Of a stretch of DNA of 64,000 nucleotides, positions 36,379-45,007 are shown in pieces. Source of the stretch: Kaistia defluvii. Lineage in GTDB: Bacteria; Pseudomonadota; Alphaproteobacteria; Rhizobiales; Kaistiaceae. The stretch is taken from the NCBI RefSeq assembly GCF_040548815.1, contig NZ_JBEPSM010000002.1, positions 620,001 to 684,000 of the forward strand, given 5' to 3'. The first letter of the stretch is position 1. Every line of letters starts with the position of its first letter. Position numbers and translations under genes: made by a program. The notes under the pieces were generated by a model. The model did no database searches. It saw only the letters and a program-made list of their open reading frames with translations, and was not told the origin of the DNA.

Positions 36379-38193
36379 TCATGCGACCACCTCGGGCGCT
36401 GCCTTGGACGCTCCGGCGGCGAGCCATGCTCGCCAGCCGCCGAAGCTGGTGATGTCGGTGGCGCCGGCCAGTCCCTGCGTCTCGCACAGGAAGCCCTTCA
36501 CCGTGCTGCCATCGGCGAGCTTGACGGTGCCGAGGCCGAGCGGGGCGGGGATGCCGGCCAGGAAGTCGCCGACGGCGATCCGTGGCAGCGCCCAGACCTC
36601 GAGCGCGATCGACTGGCCGCTTGCCGCGTGACGGACCATGCCGGGGCGTGCCGGCGGCCCGCCGGCGAGCGCATAGAGCCCGTATTCCGGCGCCGTCAGG
36701 GTGGCGCGCAGGAAGCGTCCGCCCAGCGAGGTCAGCTGGTGGTTGAGCGGCAGCCCGGACATATGCGCGCCGCAGACCGCGATCGCGATCTCATGGGGGG
36801 CGGGCAGGACGGCATCGGGCAGGGCATTGGCCGGGCGAGGCCAGGCGGTCGCGCCCATTGGCCCCGCTTCGAGGCCGGCCGCGATCCCGGCACAGAGCGC
36901 GTCGCGGCCCTGGGTGGCGAGCAGCGTCACGCTGCCCGGCCGGCCATCGGCGCGCGGTCCGGTCGGCACGGCGATGCCGCAGAGATCCAGCAGATTGGCG
37001 AAATTGGTGTAGGTGCCGAGCCGCGAATTCGGGCCGATCGGATCGGCCGCGATCTCGTCGAGCGCGACGAAAGTGGGAATGGTCGGCACGCAAAGCGCGT
37101 CGATACCGGCGAGCAGTTTCCGGCAGACTGCCTCGCGCTCCCTAAGCCGGTACAGGCCGCGAAACGCATCGACGGCGGTAAGATCGAGGCCGGGTTCGAG
37201 GATGGCGCGCGTGGTCGGATGCAGGGTTTCCGGCTTTTCAGTCAGCCGGTCGCCGACGGCGGCGACCCGTTCGGCCAGCCACGCGCCCTCATAGAGCATG
37301 CGGGCCACGGCGAAGAAGGGTTCGAGGTCGATCTCCACGAGAGTCGCGCCTTGGTCAGCCAGTCTCGCAGTGGTGGCGCGGAAATCCTCGGCCTGAAGGG
37401 CGTCGCCGAAGGTGACCAGGCTGGCCGCGTTCGGCACGCCGATGCGGAGCGAAGGTGGCGGCGCGGTCAGGGCGGGAACCGCAACCGGGCGCGAATAGGC
37501 GTCCGCCTCGTCCGGTGCCGCGGCGGCCTCGAACACCGTCCAGGCCTCGGCAACCGTGGTGGCGAAGATCGAGATGGTGTCGAGCGTGCGGCAGGCCGGT
37601 ACGACGCCCGAGGCGGAAAGCGCGCCCAGCGTCGGCTTCAGGCCGACGATCGCATTCAGCGCCGCCGGCACGCGGCCCGAGCCGGCCGTGTCGGTGCCGA
37701 GCGCGAAGCCCACGACCCCATGCGCCACCGCGACCGCGGAGCCCGAGGAAGACCCACCCGGCACAATCGCCGGGTCGATGGCGTTCTTCGGCACGGGATA
37801 GGGCGTGCGCACGCCGACCAGGCCGGTGGCGAACTGGTCGAGGTTGGTCTTGCCGAGGCAGATGGCGCCGGCGGCGCGCAGCCGCGCCACGACGAAGGCG
37901 TCGGCTCCGGGCTGATAGGCGAAATCAGGGCAGGCGGCGGTGGTCGGCATACCGGCGACATCGATATTGTCCTTTACCGCGAAGGGGATGCCCCAGAGCG
38001 GGCGTCCGTCCGGCGCGCCCAGCGACTGGGCCTCGGCCAGCGCCTGCTCGCGCGCGTGGTGGATAAAAATGCCCGCGTCGCCCACGGCATCGAGCCGGCG
38101 GAAGGCTTCGGCGACAACCGCTTCGGGCTGCAAGCCGGCCTTGTAGGCGGCGTGCAGGGCGTCGACGGTGAAGGGCAGTTTCGAAAGGGTCAT
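36379..38193 (-). CDS. atzF: allophanate hydrolase
   Basis: A 604-residue amidase-signature enzyme that hydrolyses allophanate to ammonia and CO2. The Ser-Ser-Lys triad fits Lys74 (AVKDNID), Ser148 (PGGSSSGSAV) and Ser172 (DTAGSGR), with the spacing I recall for AtzF. The amidase domain runs to about residue 440, and a C-terminal allophanate-hydrolase domain (CGAHMSGLPLNHQL) follows, giving the usual AtzF length. I chose ATG 38193. It is divergent from lysR across a 118-base gap and 241 bases upstream of the BMP gene. Confidence 0.93.
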   Translation of the reverse strand: MTLSKLPFTVDALHAAYKAGLQPEAVVAEAFRRLDAVGDAGIFIHHAREQALAEAQSLGAPDGRPLWGIPFAVKDNIDVAGMPTTAACPDFAYQPGADAFVVARLRAAGAICLGKTNLDQFATGLVGVRTPYPVPKNAIDPAIVPGGSSSGSAVAVAHGVVGFALGTDTAGSGRVPAALNAIVGLKPTLGALSASGVVPACRTLDTISIFATTVAEAWTVFEAAAAPDEADAYSRPVAVPALTAPPPSLRIGVPNAASLVTFGDALQAEDFRATTARLADQGATLVEIDLEPFFAVARMLYEGAWLAERVAAVGDRLTEKPETLHPTTRAILEPGLDLTAVDAFRGLYRLREREAVCRKLLAGIDALCVPTIPTFVALDEIAADPIGPNSRLGTYTNFANLLDLCGIAVPTGPRADGRPGSVTLLATQGRDALCAGIAAGLEAGPMGATAWPRPANALPDAVLPAPHEIAIAVCGAHMSGLPLNHQLTSLGGRFLRATLTAPEYGLYALAGGPPARPGMVRHAASGQSIALEVWALPRIAVGDFLAGIPAPLGLGTVKLADGSTVKGFLCETQGLAGATDITSFGGWRAWLAAGASKAAPEVVA

Positions 38194-38274
38194 GGATCGC
38201 TCGGCGGCAGAACTCAGCCCCGGCAAGGTGCAGCCTTTTTGTGTTCTCCAAAAATGCTATGATTTCAGCGATGC

Positions 38275-38291
38275 GGTGCAAAAAATGCACC
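38275..38291. promoter_or_regulatory. LysR-type site, GGTGCA-N5-TGCACC
   Basis: Perfect 6-bp inverted arms around AAAAA (the whole is GGTGCAAAAAATGCACC), 20 bases before the lysR start and 81 before the divergent atzF start. A further GGTGCA half-site lies at 38227-38232. This is the usual layout of a LysR recognition and activation site. Confidence 0.55.
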
Positions 38292-38311
38292 GGGCTCCGG
38301 AGAGCGACGCG

Positions 38312-39223
38312 ATGCGCCACTTGCAGACATTCCTGATGATCGAGGCGGTGGCGCGCGCCGGCTCGATGCGCAAGGCGGCCGAGGACATGAACATCACGGC
38401 CTCGGCGCTGGTCCGCCGCATCAACCGCCTCGAGGACGAGTTCGGCGCCGAGCTGTTCGAGCGGTTGCCCGGCGGCGTGCGGCTCAATTCGGCCGGCGAA
38501 TTGCTGCTGCATCATTATCGCGCCACGCGGTCGGACCTGCTGCGCGTGCAGGGGCAGGTCGCCGATCTATCCGGCGAGCGGCGCGGCCATGTCTCGATCG
38601 CCTGCTCGCAGGCGCTGCTGCCCTATTTCCTGCCGCAGGAGATCGCCCGCTATCGCGCCGATCATCCAGGCGTCACCTTCTCGGTGCATGTGCGCGACCG
38701 CGCCCAGGCCGAGCAGGACCTGGCCAGCTATTCAAGCGACCTCGCGCTGGTGTTCGAGCCGGTCTATCTCGTCGATTTCGAGGTGCTGCACGTCATCCCG
38801 CAGCCTGTTCACGTCGTCATGCGCGCCGATCATCCGCTGGCGGCGAAGAGCGAGATCCGGCTGCGCGAATGTCTCGATGTGCCGCACATCGCGCCGAGCA
38901 CGAAGTTCGGCGTTCGCCATCTGCTCGATTTCGCGGCCCGGCGCGGATCGCGGCGCGTCTCCCCGGTGGTGGAGACGGAGAGCTTCGACATGATCCGCCA
39001 TTATGTCCGGCACGAGAACGTCATCGGGTTCCAGATCGGCATCGGCCTGCGCGATCCCGGCGACGGTTCGCTGGTGTTCCGGCCGATCGCCGAGCGGGAC
39101 CTGCCGGCCGGCAACCTGATCCTCGGCCAGATGCGCGGCCGCGCGCTGCCGGTGGCATCCGCCCGCTTCGCGGTTCAACTGGCCACCAGTCTCAAGGATT
39201 ATGCGGCGGCGGGACGGTATTAG
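38312..39223 (+). CDS. LysR-family transcriptional regulator
   Basis: A 303-residue LysR regulator. The winged helix covers RKAAEDMNITASALVRRINRLEDEFG, followed by the two-lobed effector domain. ATG at 38312 has CGGAGAG upstream; longer in-frame starts at 38168 and 38285 are not supported. It is divergent from the allophanate hydrolase gene, so it probably activates urea-oligomer use in response to an intermediate or to nitrogen status. Confidence 0.93.
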   Translation: MRHLQTFLMIEAVARAGSMRKAAEDMNITASALVRRINRLEDEFGAELFERLPGGVRLNSAGELLLHHYRATRSDLLRVQGQVADLSGERRGHVSIACSQALLPYFLPQEIARYRADHPGVTFSVHVRDRAQAEQDLASYSSDLALVFEPVYLVDFEVLHVIPQPVHVVMRADHPLAAKSEIRLRECLDVPHIAPSTKFGVRHLLDFAARRGSRRVSPVVETESFDMIRHYVRHENVIGFQIGIGLRDPGDGSLVFRPIAERDLPAGNLILGQMRGRALPVASARFAVQLATSLKDYAAAGRY

Positions 39224-39247
39224 CCGGCGGCCCGTTCTGCCATGGGC

Positions 39248-39790
39248 CTACGCCGTCTGGTTGGACAGGTGGCGGTAGCCGCCGTGCCAGTAGAGCAAAG
39301 GCTGGGCTTCCGCCCGCGTCGTGATCGCGCGGACCGAGCCGATCAGGATCGAGTGCGAATGCCGCTCGATCGCCTCTTCCAGTTCGCAATCGAGCACGGT
39401 CAGCGCACCGACCAGGCCGAGGCTGCCGCTGGCGAGCGTCTCCCACGCGGCGCCCTCATAGCGGTCGGCGCCCTTGACGCCGCCCCGGCCGGCGAAATTG
39501 TCGGCTACGGCCTGCTGGTCGTCGGCCAGCACGTTCACGCAAAAGCGGCGATAGCGCTGCAGGATCGGCCAGGAGGACGAGGCACGGTTAAGCGAGACGA
39601 GGATCGAGGGATGATCCGCCGAGAGGGAGGACACCGAGGTTGCGGTGAACCCGGTCCGATCGCGGCCCTGTCCAAGCGTGACGACGCTGACGGCTCCTGC
39701 CAGAAACCGCATCGAGTGCTTGAAGTCCGCGCTTTCGACGGGAGGCTGCTCGGGGATCAGCATGGGGTCATAGGCTGCGGCAAGCGACAT
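39248..39790 (-). CDS. flavin reductase family protein (RutF-like)
   Basis: A 180-residue FMN-binding flavin reductase of the RutF/HpaC type. GAVSVVTLGQG, the FMN-loop GFTATSVSSLSADHPSILVSL and the late HGGYRHL are family features. Such enzymes supply reduced flavin to a two-component monooxygenase, but no monooxygenase gene lies in this window. It is convergent with lysR and 25 bases away. A link to the urea-oligomer module is possible but not shown. Confidence 0.87.
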   Translation of the reverse strand: MSLAAAYDPMLIPEQPPVESADFKHSMRFLAGAVSVVTLGQGRDRTGFTATSVSSLSADHPSILVSLNRASSSWPILQRYRRFCVNVLADDQQAVADNFAGRGGVKGADRYEGAAWETLASGSLGLVGALTVLDCELEEAIERHSHSILIGSVRAITTRAEAQPLLYWHGGYRHLSNQTA

Positions 39791-40107
39791 GGTTTTCTCC
39801 GTGGGGGACGTCGTTCGAACGGTCGCGCGCCGGTTTTGGCGGGAGGCGGGGCAGGGCGATGCGATCGGAGGGGCAGGCGGCCTTCATGCCCCATTGCAGC
39901 ACGGACGGCCGAGGCAAGACGAGGGCGGGCCAGTCCGGGATTGCCCCTTTGCGAGGACTTTCCTTGCTGAAAGGCGGGGAATGCGGGGAAGAAAAAACCG
40001 CCTGTCGACCGAGGCGACAAATGGGGTCTTCTCCGGCGTGAGCGGCGGGTGGTGCCCGCCGCCGATTCCAGGGCTTGGCTGCAGCGGGCGGGCAGGCGCC
40101 GACGCTT
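39791..40107. other. spacer with weak hairpin, no gene seen
   Basis: This gap of 317 bases holds the upstream region of the flavin reductase gene. GCGGCGGG (40042-40049) and CCCGCCGC (40055-40062) form a hairpin 46 bases past the heme oxygenase stop codon, which may weakly terminate that gene. No T-run follows it. No coding frame stands out. Confidence 0.45.
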
Positions 40108-40710
40108 TCAGGCGAAGACGTCCATCACCAGGCCATGCACGCGGCGGAAGGCGGCACGGGCACCCTCGATCATGCGCGCTTCCTCGGCCTCGTCGAGATC
40201 GAGCGCGTCGAGCGCCGCGGTGAACGTCTTCCAGTGCAGGCCGCGGCCTTCCGGCGCGCCTGCCAGATGGCGGGCTCCGAATTCTTCCGAAAGGCCAAGC
40301 TTGGCGGCCTGCTTGATCAGGAAGGCGGCACCGAGATTGGACCCTTCGGCGACATAGAGCCAGCCCAGCGCGGTCGGGATGTCGGGATTGCCGTCAAAGG
40401 CGGGGGACGTCGCGGCGGCGGGAGCCGTCACGGCGAGATCGCCAAGGTCCTGCTCGATGTCGTCAAAGCGCCGCCGGCCGGCCAGGTCGGGCAGCAGGCG
40501 ATCCAGCGCCGGGTTGAAGTAGAGAGCGTCGATATCGCGGTGGAACTGGTGCTGCACCTTGAGGAACAGCGCATAGCGCTCGCGGCTCTCGAACGGCCGT
40601 CCGGCCATGATCGACTGGTCGAGCCGGCTATGGGTCTCGGTCGTCTCGGCCTTCAGCAGCTTGGCGCGCCCGGTATCGAGCGGCTTTGCCCGTTCCATCG
40701 TCTCGCTCAT
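40108..40710 (-). CDS. biliverdin-producing heme oxygenase
   Basis: A 200-residue heme oxygenase of the HemO/BphO type that opens heme to biliverdin, CO and iron. The proximal His ligand is visible as His27 in ETTETHSRLD. GWLYVAEGSNLGAAFL in the middle is the distal-helix region. ATG 40710 or the in-frame ATG 40725 could start it; longer frames are not supported. No heme-uptake or phytochrome gene is adjacent. It may serve iron scavenging or bilin supply. Confidence 0.85.
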   Translation of the reverse strand: MSETMERAKPLDTGRAKLLKAETTETHSRLDQSIMAGRPFESRERYALFLKVQHQFHRDIDALYFNPALDRLLPDLAGRRRFDDIEQDLGDLAVTAPAAATSPAFDGNPDIPTALGWLYVAEGSNLGAAFLIKQAAKLGLSEEFGARHLAGAPEGRGLHWKTFTAALDALDLDEAEEARMIEGARAAFRRVHGLVMDVFA

Positions 40711-40887
40711 GCGGAGTCTTTCCATGAAAGTTGACTTTTGCCCCTTGGTATAGCTCCGGGCGCGGCTGTCAAGCTGACCCGAGGGACGCTGCCGGGACAG
40801 AGGCTTTTCGGAGGAAGGGCCGGTCGGCGCGGGCCGCTGGAGCCCCGGATGGGCCATTTGGGGCCATTGGGCCAGATTGTCACAAAC

Positions 40888-40898
40888 CGGTCAGACCA
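40888..40898. promoter_or_regulatory. degenerate GntR-type site CGGTCAGACCA
   Basis: Differs at one position from the palindrome TGGTCAGACCA at 41313-41323. It lies 471 bases upstream of the operon's first gene and 177 bases from the heme oxygenase start. It may be an auxiliary site. Confidence 0.35.
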
Positions 40899-41312
40899 AA
40901 TTGCAGGCAGTCTGGCCCGCAGGCGGCATCAGGGGCGGGCGGATCGTCGCGAGGTTAAGCGGTATCATGAAGAGCCGCCAACCTATAGCGATGTATAGAT
41001 TCCCAATGTATTGCCCGGATCTCCTGTTATCTCGGAGTGAAAATTCCAGTCCGGGGATCTACGGCGACCGCAACCGTTCACCGATGCGATGTAGGCATGC
41101 AAAATATCTGTAAATATAGTCTGGTGGCGACATTATGGACAAATGTTTTCGTCGCTGATCCGCAGAATCCGCCGTGATTATCTTGCGGAGTTTCGCTGGA
41201 TTATCGGCAATTTGCCGTCTTTTTAATCCTGATCGAGTCTTGTGCATAAAGCGCTGAAAATTTGTCGTTGTCGATGGGCGCCCGCATCGGGAGGATGCTC
41301 TCACACCTGCAT

Positions 41313-41323
41313 TGGTCAGACCA
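41313..41323. promoter_or_regulatory. GntR/FadR-type operator TGGTCAGACCA
   Basis: Perfect palindrome around a central A, of the TGGTNNNACCA form used by FadR-type GntR regulators. It ends 36 bases before the GTG start of the binding-protein gene. Its extended context ATTGGTCAGACCAGTC matches 14 of 16 bases of the site in the gntR promoter at 55270-55285. Confidence 0.7.
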
Positions 41324-41359
41324 GTCGTGCGGTGCCACTCCCATCTCAAGGAGACGAAC

Positions 41360-43042
41360 GTGCAGACTTTCCCTCATACCTCCAGCGGCATGACGAGACG
41401 TCTGCCGGAAGGCAAGGGCGCCGCGCGGTCCCTGTGGCTGCGCAAGGCGCCGCTCAAGGGCATCTTCGCCGGCCTCGTCGGCGCCTTCATGGCGACGACC
41501 GTGCTGGGCACCGTCGGCGCCTTCGCGCAGGACGCCAAGACCACGCTCGTCGTGGCCGCGCCGCGCACGCCGGAATCGCTCGACCAGGAATACCCGCCGA
41601 CCGAAGCCGGCCATGAAGTGCGCCGCAACGTGTTCGAGCGCCTGCTGACCTACAAGCAGAAGAAGGGCGACGACGGCATCTTCTATGAAGATTTCGGCGC
41701 GATCGACGGCGCGCTCGCCGAAAAATGGGAAGTCTCGGACGATCGCAAGTCGATCACCTTCCACCTGCGCAAGGGCGTCAAGTCGGCGCTCGGCAACGAG
41801 CTCAACGCCGATACGGTGATGTGGTCGTTCCTGCGCGGCTGGAACATGAAGTCCAATTTCCATTGGTACATGACTCAGATCTTCAAGATCGAGGATTTCG
41901 ACACCGCGTTCCAGAAGGTCGATGACTACACCGTCAAGGTCACGCTGCCCAACGCCTCGCCGCTGATCGAGCGCATCTGGATCAACAGCGATCTCGGCAT
42001 TCTCGACTCGGTCGAGGTCAAGAAGCACCTGACCGACGCCGATCCCTGGGCCGCTTCCTGGCTCGCCACCAACACCGCTGCCTTCGGCCCGTATTTCATC
42101 AGCAAGTACAAGCCCGGCCAGGAAGTCGTCTACGACGCCAACCCGAATTACTTCCGCGGCGAGCCGAAGCTGAAGCGCGTCATCCTGCGCGAGATGCCCA
42201 CCTCGGCCAACCGCGTCGCCGCCATCCAGGCCGGCTCGGTCGACGTCGCCGAATATCTGCTGCCGCGCGAACTGGCGCTGCTCGAGAAGGCGCCCGGCGT
42301 CGAAGTGCACAAGGTGTTCGGCAACTTCATCCACCGCGTCGAGATGAACAATGCCAAGCCGCCCTTCGACAACGTCAAGGTCCGCCAGGCGCTGAATTAC
42401 CTGGTGCCGCGCGACGAGATCCTGAAGAGCGTCTATTTCAACACCGCGCGCTTCACCAAGAGCCCGATCTCGGAAATCTATCCGGGCTTCTCCGACGAGT
42501 TCTTCGCCTATTCGAACGATCCGGCCAAGGCCAAGGCGCTGCTTGCTGAAGCCGGCTTCCCGGAAGGCTTCAAGACCCAGCTCGCCTACCGCACCGGCGA
42601 CCAGCTTGAAGAGGAAATGGCCGTCATCCTGAAGTCCGCCTTCGCCAAGGCCGGCGTCGATGTCGAACTGCTGAAGCTGCCGGCCTCGACCCTGGTCGAG
42701 CGCTACACCAAGGGCGAAGTGCCGATGTACTTCTTCCGCGACATGGCGATCGTTCCCGATGCCGCCTATGTCGCCAATCTCTGGCTGAACAGCGCCTCGG
42801 CGATCAACTACTCCAAGTTCAAGAGCGACGAGGTCGATCAACTGATCGACAGCGGCCTCAAGAGCACGGATGAGCCGAAGCGCCTCGTCGACATGAAGCG
42901 CGTGCAGCAGATCACCATGGAGCAGGCCCCCTGGGTCTTCCTGATGAACCCCGGCTACCAGCTCGCCACGCGGGCCAACGTCAAGGGCTACTCCTGGTAC
43001 ACGCCGAACGGCAACGCCTTCTTCGACCTCTCGAAAGAATAG
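41360..43042 (+). CDS. peptide/opine-type ABC transporter binding protein (SBP_bac_5)
   Basis: A 560-residue extracytoplasmic binding protein of the DppA/OppA family. A long N-terminal signal peptide ends near TVGAFAQ, then LVVAAPRTPESLDQEYPP opens the mature fold. I chose GTG 41360, which has AAGGAGA at ideal spacing; the ATG at 41390 is the alternative. It is the first gene of the GntR-controlled operon. The family carries peptides, opines, nickel and sugars. The downstream amidohydrolases suggest a cyclic or conjugated amide. Confidence 0.92.
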   Translation: MQTFPHTSSGMTRRLPEGKGAARSLWLRKAPLKGIFAGLVGAFMATTVLGTVGAFAQDAKTTLVVAAPRTPESLDQEYPPTEAGHEVRRNVFERLLTYKQKKGDDGIFYEDFGAIDGALAEKWEVSDDRKSITFHLRKGVKSALGNELNADTVMWSFLRGWNMKSNFHWYMTQIFKIEDFDTAFQKVDDYTVKVTLPNASPLIERIWINSDLGILDSVEVKKHLTDADPWAASWLATNTAAFGPYFISKYKPGQEVVYDANPNYFRGEPKLKRVILREMPTSANRVAAIQAGSVDVAEYLLPRELALLEKAPGVEVHKVFGNFIHRVEMNNAKPPFDNVKVRQALNYLVPRDEILKSVYFNTARFTKSPISEIYPGFSDEFFAYSNDPAKAKALLAEAGFPEGFKTQLAYRTGDQLEEEMAVILKSAFAKAGVDVELLKLPASTLVERYTKGEVPMYFFRDMAIVPDAAYVANLWLNSASAINYSKFKSDEVDQLIDSGLKSTDEPKRLVDMKRVQQITMEQAPWVFLMNPGYQLATRANVKGYSWYTPNGNAFFDLSKE

Positions 43043-43050
43043 CGAACAGC

Positions 43051-43076
43051 GCGGCCTCGCCCCCCGGCGGGGCCGC
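43051..43076 (+). other. intercistronic hairpin downstream of the binding-protein gene
   Basis: GCGGCCTCGCC (43051-43061) pairs with GGCGGGGCCGC (43066-43076) across CCCC with one G-U pair, eight bases past the stop codon. It has no T-run, so mRNA protection or partial attenuation, rather than full termination, is likely. Confidence 0.6.
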
Positions 43077-43112
43077 ATCTCCTTCTCCGGTTGCGAAGAC
43101 AGGAAAGATCCG

Positions 43113-44168
43113 ATGACCGTGGCTGTTGCCAATCTGGGCGTCTACTGGCGGGCGATACCCCGCCCGTTGCGCATCATCACCAGCCGGCTCCTGATGCTGG
43201 TGCCGCAGATGTTCGGCGTCATGATGGTGACGTTCCTGCTGGTGCGCATGCTGCCCGGCGATCCGGCGCTGCTGCTGCTTGGCAACATGGCCACGCCCGA
43301 CACGATCGCGGCCTTCCGCGAGAAGCTGGGCCTCAATCTCAGCCTGTGGGAACAGTTCGTCCATTATGTCGGCAATGCGCTGCATGGCGATCTCGGCGTT
43401 TCGATCTTCACCTCGAACCCGGTCGTGACCGATCTGCTGGAGCGCGCGCCAGCGACGCTCGAGCTGATCACCTATGCGATGCTGCTGACGATCCTGATCG
43501 GCGTGACGTTGGCGATCATCTCCGTCGTCAGGGCCGGCGGCGTCGTCGACATTGGCAGCCGCGTCTACGGCCTCGCCGCCGGCGCCATTCCCGATTTCTG
43601 GGTCGGCCTGCTGCTGATCTATTTCTTCTTCTACATTCTCGGCTGGGCGCCGGCCCCCTTCGGCCGGATCGACACCTTCGTGTCGCCGCCGGATACGGTG
43701 ACGGGCTTCTACACCATCGACAGCCTGATCGCCGGCGATCTCAACGCCTTCGTCTCCTCGCTCGGACGGCTGACGCTCCCCGTCCTCACGCTCGCCATCG
43801 TCAATGCCGGCGCGCTGATGAAGATGACCAAGACGACCTTCGCCGACATCTATCGCAGCGACTTCATCCGCCACGCCCGCGCCTCCGGCCTCTCCGAAGG
43901 CACGATCCGCCGCATCGCGCTGCGCAACAGCCTGCCGCCGATCATCACCCTGGTCGGCTTCATGTTCGGCTTCCTGCTGGGCGCGGCCGTTCTCGTCGAG
44001 ACGATCTTCGCCTGGGGCGGGCTCGGCCAGTACGCCGTGCAGTCGGTCGTCAACAGCGACTACCCGGCGCTGCAGGGCTTCGTCCTCGTCGCCGCCGCTT
44101 TCATCCTGATCGTCTACACGGTGGTGGACATCCTCTACGAACTCGCAGATCCGAGGATTCGCGTCTGA
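43113..44168 (+). CDS. peptide-type ABC importer permease, DppB type
   Basis: A 351-residue permease with six main membrane segments. The N-terminal MMVTFLLVRMLPGDPAL is typical of DppB, and the ATPase-contact loop is RHARASGLSEGTIRRIALRN. It has a longer periplasmic loop (DTFVSPPDTVTGFYTIDS) than most relatives. Its stop overlaps the start of the next gene (TGATG). Confidence 0.93.
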   Translation: MTVAVANLGVYWRAIPRPLRIITSRLLMLVPQMFGVMMVTFLLVRMLPGDPALLLLGNMATPDTIAAFREKLGLNLSLWEQFVHYVGNALHGDLGVSIFTSNPVVTDLLERAPATLELITYAMLLTILIGVTLAIISVVRAGGVVDIGSRVYGLAAGAIPDFWVGLLLIYFFFYILGWAPAPFGRIDTFVSPPDTVTGFYTIDSLIAGDLNAFVSSLGRLTLPVLTLAIVNAGALMKMTKTTFADIYRSDFIRHARASGLSEGTIRRIALRNSLPPIITLVGFMFGFLLGAAVLVETIFAWGGLGQYAVQSVVNSDYPALQGFVLVAAAFILIVYTVVDILYELADPRIRV

Positions 44169-45007
44169 TGACCCGCTTCATCCGCTACGTCTCCAAGCAT
44201 CCGGGCGCGATGGTCGGGCTCACGCTCCTGGCCCTCCAGATCGCCTCGATCCTCTTCGCCCCCTGGCTGACCTTCTATTCGCCGGAGGAGGCCGATCCGC
44301 TGATGTCGCTGCAGCCCCCCTCGGCCGCGCACTGGTTCGGCACCGACGTCTCGGGCATGGATATCTATACCCGCATCGTCTACGCGACCCGCATCAACCT
44401 GCTGATCAGCATCGTCGCCGTCGCCTTCGCCTTCGTCGTCGGCGTGCCGATCGGGCTGCTGATCGGGTTCTACCGCAACTGGATGAGCGCGCTGGTCATG
44501 CGCGTGTTCGATTTCATCCAGTCCTTCCCGGTCTTCGTGCTCGGCATGGCGCTGGTATCGGTGATGGGGCAGGAGATCTGGAACGTCGCCATCGTGCTGG
44601 CGGTGCTGTTCATACCGATGTTCGCCCGGCTGATCCGCGCCGAGGTGCTGTCGCTGCGCGAGCGGCCCTATGTCAGCGCGGCGCGCTGCAGCGGCGCGAC
44701 GGATGGCTCGATCATGTTCCGCCACATCCTGCCCAACGCTTTGACGCCGGCCATCGTCCAGGTCTCGATCAGCATCGGCCTCGCCATCCTGCTCACCGCC
44801 GGCCTCTCCTTCGTCGGCGCCGGCGTGCGCATGCCGACGCCGGAATGGGGCCTGATGGTCTCGACCGGCGCGCAGCAGATGATCCTCGGCGTCTGGTGGG
44901 TGGCGCTGTTCCCCGGCCTTGCCATCGTCATCTCGGTACTCAGCTTCGCGCTGCTCGGCGACATGGTGAAGGACCTTTCCGACCCGACCACGAGGGAACG
45001 CCTATGA
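44168..45007 (+). CDS. peptide-type ABC importer permease, DppC type
   Basis: A 279-residue permease with six membrane segments. HWFGTDVSGMDIYTRIVYATR is the DppC landmark, and YVSAARCSGATDGSIMFRHILPN is the ATPase-contact loop. Start ATG 44168 overlaps the upstream stop, and its own stop overlaps the ATPase start (ATGA), so the three genes are translationally coupled. Confidence 0.93.
   Translation: MTRFIRYVSKHPGAMVGLTLLALQIASILFAPWLTFYSPEEADPLMSLQPPSAAHWFGTDVSGMDIYTRIVYATRINLLISIVAVAFAFVVGVPIGLLIGFYRNWMSALVMRVFDFIQSFPVFVLGMALVSVMGQEIWNVAIVLAVLFIPMFARLIRAEVLSLRERPYVSAARCSGATDGSIMFRHILPNALTPAIVQVSISIGLAILLTAGLSFVGAGVRMPTPEWGLMVSTGAQQMILGVWWVALFPGLAIVISVLSFALLGDMVKDLSDPTTRERL

Larger units (their letters stand above)
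40711..41359. other. long AT-richer promoter region, no gene seen
   Basis: About 650 bases between heme oxygenase and the peptide-importer operon, clearly richer in A+T than the rest, especially 40970-41260. It contains a perfect TGGTCAGACCA palindrome near its right end and a weaker copy at 40888-40898. I saw no credible coding frame. It should hold the operon promoter and perhaps further regulatory sites. Confidence 0.6.

Noticed and set aside
40731..40754. Possible promoter TTGACT ... TATAGC on the plus strand
   Set aside because: The spacer is only 12 bases, too short for a sigma-70 promoter, and no gene follows within 600 bases.
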